This document shows, piece by piece, positions 1-6,284 of a stretch of DNA of 9,345 nt. Origin of the DNA: Planctomycetota bacterium (GTDB lineage: Bacteria > Planctomycetota > PLA2 > JAEUHO01); assembly GCA_029213105.1 (NCBI GenBank), contig JARGNS010000111.1:1-9345 (forward strand), given 5' to 3'. The notes beneath the pieces are model-generated. The model ran no database searches. It was given only the letters and a program-made list of their open reading frames with translations, and was not told where the DNA came from. Position numbers and translations under genes: made by a program. Every line of letters starts with the position of its first letter. Within the stretch, counting starts at the first letter, position 1.

Positions 1-1141
<1,141 letters not shown>

Positions 1142-1157
1142 GGCAGCCGTTCCTCCG

Positions 1158-1177
1158 GGGAAGGTCGAGGCCTTCCC
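1158..1177 (-). promoter_or_regulatory. Stem-loop immediately upstream of the tuf Shine-Dalgarno
   Basis: In the transcript, GGGAAGG and CCTTCCC form a perfect 7-bp stem around a 6-base loop. One base separates it from the GGAGGA Shine-Dalgarno at 1151-1156. The hairpin leaves the ribosome site free but stacks against it, so it could tune translation, protect the mRNA 5' end after tRNA cleavage, or act as a standby or regulatory structure. The structure is seen in the sequence; any role is inference. Confidence 0.4.
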
Positions 1178-1259
1178 GCAATCTCGCGTGTTCTGGTTGA
1201 AAGGTCTTTAGGACGAACGAGCCCGGCGTCGGACGCGTCCGTATCGAAACTAGGCGACC

Positions 1260-1322
1260 GGCTCCCGAGGGACCCGATCCAAACGGCTCCCGAAGGAACC
1301 CCCACCGGCTCCCGAAGGAACC
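1260..1322 (-). repeat. Three tandem 16-base hairpin units (two with UUCG tetraloops) in the tRNA-Thr/tuf spacer
   Basis: On the minus strand GGTTCCTTCGGGAGCC occurs identically at 1307-1322 and 1285-1300. A diverged copy, GGGTCCCTCGGGAGCC, lies at 1260-1275. The spacing is 22 and 25 bases. As RNA, each perfect copy folds into a 6-bp stem (one G-U pair) closed by the very stable C(UUCG)G tetraloop. The third copy has a G-G mismatch and a CUCG loop. The array starts 4 bases after the encoded CCA of tRNA-Thr, so it would be the first structure in the transcript after the tRNA. There is no T-tract, so a simple intrinsic terminator is unlikely. Possible roles are a processing or anti-exonuclease boundary, or an attenuator. 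Confidence 0.75.
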
Positions 1323-1326
1323 GATA

Positions 1327-1401
1327 TGGAGCTGGAGGCGGGGATTGAACCCGCGACCTCCTCCTTACCAAGGAGGTGCTCTACCGCTGAGCTACTCCAG
1401 C
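1327..1401 (-). tRNA. tRNA-Thr (anticodon GGT), CCA encoded
   Basis: This 75-base tRNA folds into a full cloverleaf. The acceptor stem GCTGGAG/CTCCAGC is perfect, the D stem is GCTC/GAGC with loop AGCGGTA, and the anticodon stem CCTCC/GGAGG encloses TTGGTAA with anticodon GGT. The T stem GCGGG/CCCGC encloses TTCAATC. The discriminator is T (U) and the terminal CCA is encoded at 1327-1329. It reads ACC/ACU threonine codons. It sits between tRNA-Gly and tuf on the same strand and is probably cut from a shared precursor. E. coli has the same isoacceptor (thrT) directly upstream of tufB. Confidence 0.97.
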
Positions 1402-1480
1402 CACCGTGTGGCTGTCTCACAAGCGCGAAGCGCGTGCGAGTCCCGGATGGTATGCCAGGCAGCATGCGTAGCCCAAGGAG

Positions 1481-1554
1481 TGGAGCGGGCGATGGGAATC
1501 GAACCCACGTCATCTGCTTGGAAGGCAGAGGCTCTACCATTGAGCTACGCCCGC
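1481..1554 (-). tRNA. tRNA-Gly (anticodon TCC), CCA encoded
   Basis: This 74-base tRNA has a perfect acceptor stem GCGGGCG/CGCCCGC and a D stem GCTC/GAGC with loop AATGGTA. The anticodon stem TCTGC/GCAGA encloses CTTCCAA with anticodon TCC. The T stem GTGGG/CCCAT (one G-U pair) encloses TTCGATT. The discriminator is T and CCA is encoded at 1481-1483. It reads GGA/GGG glycine codons. It is the first gene of the tRNA-tRNA-tuf unit, about 58 bases after the predicted transcription start and 79 bases before tRNA-Thr. The intervening spacer (1402-1480) shows no further gene. Confidence 0.97.
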
Positions 1555-1618
1555 GTACCTGGAGTCCCCGGGCTTCCCGTACCGTCAGACCCGGAGATCG
1601 CCGGGCACGGGAGGCCGG

Positions 1619-1646
1619 ATGGTAGGGCCTTCGCAGGTGGCGTCAA
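1619..1646 (-). promoter_or_regulatory. Candidate sigma70 promoter of the tRNA-Gly/tRNA-Thr/tuf operon
   Basis: The minus strand carries TTGACG (1641-1646, 5 of 6 to the -35 consensus), a 16-base spacer and TACCAT (1619-1624, 4 of 6 to the -10). The bases after the -10 are CCGGCCTC, a GC-rich discriminator of the kind linked to stringent and growth-rate control of stable-RNA promoters. Initiation near 1612 would leave a leader of about 58 bases before tRNA-Gly. That leader can form nested stems, CCCGT/ACGGG around CCCGG/CCGGG (1576-1611). The match was found by eye and not tested. Confidence 0.5.
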
Positions 1647-1701
1647 CCCAGCGCCGACACCTGGACGCGGGGTGAAACGACCAGCCCGAAGCCCTGGCGA
1701 A

Positions 1702-1718
1702 GGCCCCCCTCGGGGGCC
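1702..1718 (-). terminator. GC hairpin, possible terminator after the small lipoprotein gene
   Basis: GGCCCCC and GGGGGCC form a perfect 7-bp stem with a 3-base loop. It lies between the lipoprotein stop (1820) and the tuf-operon promoter (1641), where a minus-strand transcript should end. No T-run follows, only TTCGCC, so it would be a U-less hairpin or a Rho-assisted end. Confidence 0.35.
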
Positions 1719-1746
1719 GCTGCCGGGAATGGGGTGGCGCCGACCG

Positions 1747-1763
1747 CCCGCCCTGGGGGCGGG
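1747..1763 (-). terminator. Second GC hairpin downstream of the small lipoprotein gene
   Basis: CCCGCCC and GGGCGGG form a perfect 7-bp stem with a 3-base loop, 57 bases past the lipoprotein stop on the minus strand. With the hairpin at 1702-1718 it may form a tandem end for that transcript. No T-tract is present, so confidence is low. Confidence 0.3.
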
Positions 1764-1786
1764 GCCTGCTGGGGCCTCGACCTCCA

Positions 1787-1816
1787 GGCCGGGATCAGCC
1801 GGGCCGGGATCCGCCG
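1787..1816. repeat. Tandem duplication of a 15-base unit
   Basis: GGCCGGGATCAGCCG (1787-1801) is followed directly by GGCCGGGATCCGCCG (1802-1816), with one mismatch. The pair sits 4-33 bases beyond the stop codon of the small lipoprotein gene, in its 3' untranslated region. It is probably a slippage duplication; no function is evident. Confidence 0.7.
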
Positions 1817-1819
1817 GTC

Positions 1820-1978
1820 CTAGAGTTCCTGGGTCAGGTAGTAGGTGCCCACGCTGACGCCCAGGCCCATGAGCAGACCCATGATCTGCTGACCACCGCC
1901 GCCGGCGCAGCCGGGAAGGGGCATGGTGGCGACCCCGAGAAGGAGGAGTACGGCCATGGTTCTGCGGACAACTCTCAT
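1820..1978 (-). CDS. Small lipoprotein (52 residues) with a glycine-zipper-like mature peptide
   Basis: The product starts MRVVRRTMAV, continues into a hydrophobic stretch (8-20) and reaches a lipobox LPGC with the lipid-accepting cysteine at residue 24. After signal peptidase II cleavage only 29 residues would remain: a Gly-rich spacer, then a hydrophobic segment with two GxxxG spacings (G34/G38 and G40/G44), ending TYYLTQEL. GxxxG spacing is typical of helices that pack in membranes. The ATG at 1978 is chosen over an upstream in-frame ATG (2056) because an AGGGAG Shine-Dalgarno (about 1985-1990) precedes it and it puts the basic n-region at the N-terminus. The gene is divergent from pyrE. 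I do not recognise the family. It could be an envelope peptide or an entericidin-like small lipoprotein, but there is no direct evidence for either. Confidence 0.75.
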   Translation of the reverse strand: MRVVRRTMAVLLLLGVATMPLPGCAGGGGQQIMGLLMGLGVSVGTYYLTQEL

Positions 1979-2000
1979 CGGTCTCTCCCTGCCAGGGGAC

Positions 2001-2029
2001 GGAATACCCCGTTGGGGCGCGAAAGTCCA
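2001..2029 (-). promoter_or_regulatory. Candidate promoter of the small lipoprotein gene
   Basis: On the minus strand TGGACT (2024-2029) and TATTCC (2001-2006) are separated by 17 bases; each matches about 4 of 6 consensus positions. Initiation near 1994 would give a short leader just covering the Shine-Dalgarno at 1985-1990. This is a weak match found by eye. Confidence 0.3.
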
Positions 2030-2101
2030 TCCCCTCGGACGCCAACCGCCCCCCAAAACCAGCCCTTTGGGGCCGAAGACGCCGGACGGGGTGACCCCGG
2101 C

Positions 2102-2129
2102 ATGACAGCCACCCCACGCGGGCTATCCT
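2102..2129 (+). promoter_or_regulatory. Candidate promoter of pyrE
   Basis: ATGACA (2102-2107, 5 of 6 to the -35 consensus), a 16-base spacer and TATCCT (2124-2129, 4 of 6 to the -10) place initiation near 2136. That leaves a leader of about 25 bases to the pyrE start. Such a leader is too short for the attenuator that controls pyrE in E. coli, so regulation would have to act differently. Confidence 0.4.
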
Positions 2130-2160
2130 CCCCGCCAAGCCGACCCACCCCGGAGCCGTC

Positions 2161-2877
2161 ATGCAGGACTACCAGCGCGCATTCGTCGATTTCCTCCTGG
2201 AGGCCGAGGCCCTGCGCTTCGGGGAGTTCACCCTGAAGAGCGGCCGCGTCAGCCCCGTCTTCCTCAACACGGGCCTGCTGGACACCGGGTCGCGCCTGGC
2301 CCACCTGGGCGAGGCCTACGCCGACACCCTGCTGGATCGCACCGGCGCCGACGCCTTCGACACCGTGTTCGGGCCGGCCTACAAGGGCATCCCCCTCGGC
2401 GTGGCCACCGCCATGGCCCTGGCGGCCAAGGGCGTGGACAAGGCCTGCCTCTCGGACCGCAAGGAGGCGAAGGCCCACGGCGCCGAGGCCTCGAGCGGCT
2501 CGATCGGCAAGCAGCTGCTGGGCCGCGTCCCGGCCGACGGGACCCGCTACGTCATGGTCGACGACGTCCTCACGGACGGCGCCACCAAGATGGAGGCCGT
2601 CGCCTTCCTGCGCGGCATCGACGCCACCTGCGAGTTCGCCGCCCTGCTGATCGTCCTCGATCGCCAGGAGGTCAAGCCCGACGGCAGCAACGCCGTCGCA
2701 GCCTTCACCGAGGCCACCGGGGTGCCGGTCATGCCCATCGTCACGCTGACCGAGGTCGTCGACTACCTCGCCGAGAAGGGCGTCATCGGCGACGAGGACA
2801 TGGCCCGCATCCGCGCCTACTGGGGCGAGTTCGGCACGGACGAGGCCAAGGCCTGGGCGCGCGGCGCCGCCGTCTAG
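2161..2877 (+). CDS. pyrE: Orotate phosphoribosyltransferase
   Basis: This cytoplasmic enzyme converts orotate and PRPP to orotidine 5'-monophosphate and pyrophosphate, the fifth step of de novo pyrimidine synthesis. Family landmarks appear in order: FTLKSGRVSP (23-32), GPAYKGIPL (71-79), the catalytic flexible loop DRKEAKAHG (99-107, with Lys101, Lys104 and His106), the PRPP-binding motif VMVDDVLTDGATK (131-143, with Asp134-Asp135) and LDRQE (166-170). The PRPP loop reads TDGAT where E. coli has TAGTA, a conservative departure. At 238 residues it is about 25 longer than E. coli PyrE (213); extra residues include PADG before the PRPP motif and the C-terminal tail. The ATG at 2161 has a GGAG (2152-2155) 5 bases upstream. 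No pyrF or other pyr gene is adjacent, so it appears monocistronic. A gene on the opposite strand converges on it. Confidence 0.96.
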   Translation: MQDYQRAFVDFLLEAEALRFGEFTLKSGRVSPVFLNTGLLDTGSRLAHLGEAYADTLLDRTGADAFDTVFGPAYKGIPLGVATAMALAAKGVDKACLSDRKEAKAHGAEASSGSIGKQLLGRVPADGTRYVMVDDVLTDGATKMEAVAFLRGIDATCEFAALLIVLDRQEVKPDGSNAVAAFTEATGVPVMPIVTLTEVVDYLAEKGVIGDEDMARIRAYWGEFGTDEAKAWARGAAV

Positions 2878-2900
2878 CCGCCCCGTTCGTCCGCAGGCTG

Positions 2901-2939
2901 CGAGCCCGGCTCGTCGTCGATCAACGCCAGCCCGTGGCG
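2901..2939. terminator. Two small hairpins in the convergent gap after pyrE
   Basis: CGAGC-CCG-GCTCG (2901-2913) and CGCCA-GCCCG-TGGCG (2925-2939) are perfect 5-bp stems. They lie in the 76-base gap between the pyrE stop and the stop of the opposing gene, where both transcripts should end. Neither has a T-run, so this is a positional guess. Confidence 0.3.
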
Positions 2940-2953
2940 CCGAGGGCGTTGCC

Positions 2954-3346
2954 TCACCAGAGGCCGCTGCCGTCCGCGGCGCGCCGCCGGCCCCGGCGTG
3001 GCCCGAAGGGCTGCCCCCACGGCTCCCCGAGGGGCTCGTCAGCGCCGGGCCCGGGGCGCAGCCGCGAGACCTCCGTGGGAGGCCGCGGCTTCGCGCGCCG
3101 CGGGGGCGGCGCGGGCCGTGCCGGCGGCGAGGCGAACTCCTCGTCCGCCGGAGGCACCCAGAGGCCCTCGTCGTATTCCTCCCAGGGGCTGAGCAGGCGC
3201 AGGGGCGGGTCCTCGGCTCCGGCCCTCGCGATCGGCCCCCGGTCCGGCGCCGGGCGCCGGACTGGCGCGCGCACCCCGGCCTGCACGCCGGCGTAGGTCG
3301 CCAGCCCCAGAAGCAGCAGGAACAGGATGCCGGTACGCGCGTTCAC
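2954..3346 (-). CDS. Hypothetical membrane-anchored Pro/Arg-rich protein (130 residues)
   Basis: The start is GTG at 3346, supported by a GGTGGAGG Shine-Dalgarno 7 bases upstream. The N-terminus (MNARTGILF, hydrophobic to about residue 24) is a signal anchor or signal peptide. There is no lipobox cysteine; VQA at 21-23 could be a cleavage site. The rest is low-complexity and probably disordered: Arg/Pro-rich up to residue 50, a short acidic-aromatic stretch (SPWEEYDEGLWVPPADEEF, 53-71), a second Pro/Arg-rich region, and a tail containing EPWGQPFGPRRGRRR. It follows the cytochrome gene on the same strand after 96 bases and may be the last gene of that cluster. I do not recognise a family. The Shine-Dalgarno and export signal argue that it is real. 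Confidence 0.6.
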   Translation of the reverse strand: MNARTGILFLLLLGLATYAGVQAGVRAPVRRPAPDRGPIARAGAEDPPLRLLSPWEEYDEGLWVPPADEEFASPPARPAPPPRRAKPRPPTEVSRLRPGPGADEPLGEPWGQPFGPRRGRRRAADGSGLW

Positions 3347-3401
3347 GGTGGCGCCTCCACCCCCGTAGGAACGGAGGAGGGGCCGAAGCGTTCGCGCCTT
3401 C

Positions 3402-3417
3402 CCGCCTCGCGAGGCGG
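3402..3417. terminator. Perfect 16-base palindrome between the cytochrome gene and the downstream membrane-protein gene
   Basis: CCGCCTCGCGAGGCGG is fully self-complementary and, as RNA, folds into a 6-bp stem with a CGCG loop. It lies 26 bases after the cytochrome stop codon. It could end or attenuate the transcript before the 130-residue gene, or stabilise the upstream mRNA 3' end. No T-tract follows. Confidence 0.35.
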
Positions 3418-3442
3418 CGGGCGGCCGTGGCGGCGCTCCCCG

Positions 3443-6274
3443 CTACGGTGTCGAGAGCTGGGAGGTGGGACTGCTGCCGGCATCGCGCTCGGTGGCGTCC
3501 CCGAAGCCGTCCTCGTCCCGATCGATGCCGAGACGCGTGCCGGTACCCACCGGCACGACCGTCCAGACCTGCGGCGCTGCGGCGCCCGCGAAGGCCTGGA
3601 GGGCCGCCGGGGTGAGCGGCGCCTCGCTGTCGCGGTCGCTGAGGAAGCGCCCCGTCGAGCGATCGAACATCCAACCGCGGTTCTCGCCGGCCTGCACGCC
3701 CTTCACGATCACGTCCACGGCCCCCGTGCCGGCCAGCGCAAGAAACGCCCCGAGGCGCAGGCTGCTACCACCGGTGTAGTGGGTCTGCTGCCCCACCGCC
3801 GCATGGGTGTCGAGGCTCGGCGGGCCGGGCGGCTCGTTCAAGCCCTGGGTCGTCCCCTGCGGCAGATCGCTGCCCGCGAAGGCGAGCATGAATGCCACGA
3901 GGTCCGCGACCTCCTGGTCGTCCCCGACGCCGAACAGCGGCTCCGAAACGAAACGCGCCAGCGAGTCGACCGAGCCGTCGTGCAAGAAGCCGAAGCCCGC
4001 CGTGTTCTCGACCTGGGTGCACTCGAAGCCGGTCTTCTCGTGCATGTTCCGTAGCTGGGGCACCTTCATCGCGATGTTGGTGGAGCCGTCCACCGACACG
4101 AGTGCGAGGTGACGCTCCCCCGCCGGTCCGGCGGGGAGCTCGTCCGTGTAGGTGCTCGCACCCAGGTTGAAGGGGTTGATGTTCAACGCGCGGTCCGGCC
4201 CGAGCCCCGTGGGCAGCGTGTGGCAGGTCACGCAGTCGAGCTGGACCTGGGCGAGGGAGCCGTCGAGGCCGGCCGTGCGGTAGAGCTGCAGACCGCGGAC
4301 GGCATTGCCGTTGGGCAGCGGGTCGCCCGCGTTCCCGAAGCGCCCGGTGCGGTAGTGCCCGGGGAGCGGCAGGTCGGTGGGCAGCGTGTTGTCGAGGCCG
4401 CGGAACGGGTTGGGCGGAAAGGCGATCGTCGCGAGGAAGTCCTCGAACGCCTGCATCGCCGGCGGCGGCGGCGGCGCGTCGTCCCCCAGCAGGCCCTCGA
4501 AGGCGCCGGCGAACTCCTCGAGTCCGCGGCGGTCGCCGCGCCAGTGGTGCGGCTCATGCCCGACGATGTCCTGGAGCGTCTGGGTCGTCATCGGCCCCTT
4601 CTGCGGATGGAAGTCGGGGCAGGGCAGCAGGCCGGCCAGCCCGTTGCCGAGGCCGCAGTTCTGCTCGGGGATCGACTTCATCTCCCCGGAGGGGTCGCCG
4701 AGATCCCAGGCAAGGCGGTCGATGCGGGCATCGATGTGGCACGAGGCGCACGACACGTGCCCGAGGCCGGAGGTCTCGTGCGTGTCGTAGAGCGCGGGGC
4801 GCCCCGCACGGATGACCGCCGGCGTCGGATCGAAGATCGGCGTGCGGGCGGTCTCGGTGTGCGAGGCCGTGGCGATCGTCGAGATGGAGCCGCCGAAGCG
4901 GTTCCACACGTAGAGGCGTCCCGCCGCCTCATGCAGGGCCAGTCCGCACGGGCCCTCCCCCACCTCGATCGGCGTGCCCTCGCGTGCGCCGGCAGCCGTC
5001 AGGCGAATGACGTTGTTGGAGCCGAGCCCCGCCACGTACGCACGGGTGCCCGCCCCGTTCCAGACCATCACGCGCGGATCGCCCAGCGAGCGGTCACGCT
5101 GCACCTGGGGCACGCGCGGCTGCGTGTACGTGAGGTGGGGATTGAGGTCCTGGATGGTGCGAGTCGTCGGCGCACTCGCATCCACGATCGCCAGCAGCAC
5201 ACGCACGAACGTGCCATTCACGTTCGGCTCGTAGCGCACCTCGTTGGTGGCGTCCGTGCCGATCACGCAGATCGCGCCGCTCGCCGGATTGACACTCACG
5301 TCCATGCAGAGGTTCATCAGGGAGCGGGCGTAGGTCACGCCCGCGGTCGCGGTGTCGATGATCGCCACGTCGCGGTCCGGCAGGTCCCACCCGATGGGCC
5401 GCCCGGAGAGGGGCGCGTCCAGCCCGCTGATGTACGACGTCCAGTCCCCGCCGTTGTCGTCGCTCCACACGCCGGCCGCATCCTTGCGCACGATCAGCCC
5501 GACCTTGGGGGGCGGCGGGAGGTTCAGGTTGGGTGCGGGCGTGGTCTGCACACCGCTGTTCGGCGGCGGGTTCACGCCCAGGTGCGGTGTGGCCGGATCG
5601 TTGACGATGTTCGGCGGGAAGAAGCCGGTGGTGTTGATCGCACCCGCCTCATCGATGCCGCCGCCGAGCAGGGTCGTGGCGTTGCCCGACTCGAACACGG
5701 CCGCGTAGACGGTGCTGCCGTCGGGGGACACGGCCAGCGCGCGCGGATCCTCGCCCGCGATTGCGATGTCGAGCGGGGCGCTTGCAAGGTTGGCGGGATC
5801 GAACACCTGCACGATGTCGACCTGTGAGCAACTGACATACGCGCGCTCGGGCGTGCCGGCGAAGACCACGTCGCAGGGCTCGTCCTTGGTGGACAGCGTG
5901 GCGACGACGCGCGCCGCGGCGAGGTCGACGATGCTGATCGTGTCGGAGAGATGGTTGACGACCCACGCCTCGTTGGGCGTGCGCAGGCGCACCGAGACGG
6001 GGCAGAGCCCGACGGGGATCGAGGCGAGCGGTGCCGGCACCTCCGCCGACACGTCGAAGACCTCGAGGCGGTGGTCGGCCACATGGGCCAGCAGCAGCCG
6101 CTCGCCCGGAACGTCGAGCGCCAACGGATGGACCGGGGGGATCTCCCAGTTCACGAAGGAGAGCGCCTGCGGGTTGCCGGCGGGCGTCACCGCGGCGGCA
6201 CCGCCGCCCCCACCGCAAGCCATGAGAACGACGAACAAGCCTGCGAGGGCCGCGACGGGAAGCAGAGTGCGCAT
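3443..6274 (-). CDS. Outer-envelope lipoprotein: YVTN-type beta-propeller fused to a di-haem cytochrome c peroxidase/MauG-like module
   Basis: The 943-residue product starts with a lipoprotein signal peptide (hydrophobic residues 4-18, lipobox LMAC, Cys20). Residues about 40-470 hold YVTN/NHL-like blades, e.g. AVSPDGSTVYAA (181-192), ending near LYVWNRFGGSISTIAT (454-469). A c-type cytochrome module follows with haem sites CASCH (509-513) and CVTCH (681-685), plus landmarks of the di-haem peroxidase/MauG family: HHWRGDR (576-582), KVPQLRN (737-743) and FLHDGS (763-768). The C-terminus has a calcium-loop-like DRDEDG (918-923). It probably does redox chemistry in the periplasm; the substrate is unknown. 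ATG 6274 is preferred over an in-frame GTG at 6310 because it yields a clean signal peptide and does not overlap the upstream gene, whose stop is 10 bases away. No Shine-Dalgarno is visible, so translation may be coupled. Non-haem cysteines (91, 134, 149, 323, 336, 443, 540, 552, 752) suggest disulfides. Confidence 0.88.
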   Translation of the reverse strand: MRTLLPVAALAGLFVVLMACGGGGGAAAVTPAGNPQALSFVNWEIPPVHPLALDVPGERLLLAHVADHRLEVFDVSAEVPAPLASIPVGLCPVSVRLRTPNEAWVVNHLSDTISIVDLAAARVVATLSTKDEPCDVVFAGTPERAYVSCSQVDIVQVFDPANLASAPLDIAIAGEDPRALAVSPDGSTVYAAVFESGNATTLLGGGIDEAGAINTTGFFPPNIVNDPATPHLGVNPPPNSGVQTTPAPNLNLPPPPKVGLIVRKDAAGVWSDDNGGDWTSYISGLDAPLSGRPIGWDLPDRDVAIIDTATAGVTYARSLMNLCMDVSVNPASGAICVIGTDATNEVRYEPNVNGTFVRVLLAIVDASAPTTRTIQDLNPHLTYTQPRVPQVQRDRSLGDPRVMVWNGAGTRAYVAGLGSNNVIRLTAAGAREGTPIEVGEGPCGLALHEAAGRLYVWNRFGGSISTIATASHTETARTPIFDPTPAVIRAGRPALYDTHETSGLGHVSCASCHIDARIDRLAWDLGDPSGEMKSIPEQNCGLGNGLAGLLPCPDFHPQKGPMTTQTLQDIVGHEPHHWRGDRRGLEEFAGAFEGLLGDDAPPPPPAMQAFEDFLATIAFPPNPFRGLDNTLPTDLPLPGHYRTGRFGNAGDPLPNGNAVRGLQLYRTAGLDGSLAQVQLDCVTCHTLPTGLGPDRALNINPFNLGASTYTDELPAGPAGERHLALVSVDGSTNIAMKVPQLRNMHEKTGFECTQVENTAGFGFLHDGSVDSLARFVSEPLFGVGDDQEVADLVAFMLAFAGSDLPQGTTQGLNEPPGPPSLDTHAAVGQQTHYTGGSSLRLGAFLALAGTGAVDVIVKGVQAGENRGWMFDRSTGRFLSDRDSEAPLTPAALQAFAGAAAPQVWTVVPVGTGTRLGIDRDEDGFGDATERDAGSSPTSQLSTP

Positions 6275-6284
6275 GGCGCGGAGT

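Noticed and set aside
1230..1241. 12-base palindrome CGGACGCGTCCG in the tuf leader
   Set aside because: It can form only a 4-bp stem as RNA, and such palindromes are frequent in GC-rich DNA. No operator or partner site was recognised.
1327..1554. tRNA genes as possible integration (att) sites
   Set aside because: No integrase, no duplicated tRNA 3' end and no foreign-looking DNA is present nearby; the two tRNAs belong to the tuf operon.
3039..3674. 211-codon minus-strand frame overlapping the end of the cytochrome gene and the 130-residue gene
   Set aside because: It is out of frame with both genes and is Arg/Ala-rich with no motif. I considered a frameshifted extension of the cytochrome, but that gene ends naturally after its DRDEDG tail.
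4109..5827. 572-codon plus-strand open frame
   Set aside because: It lies opposite the cytochrome/propeller gene, whose haem motifs and domain landmarks are clear. The translation is Arg/Val/Gly-rich with no recognisable domain.
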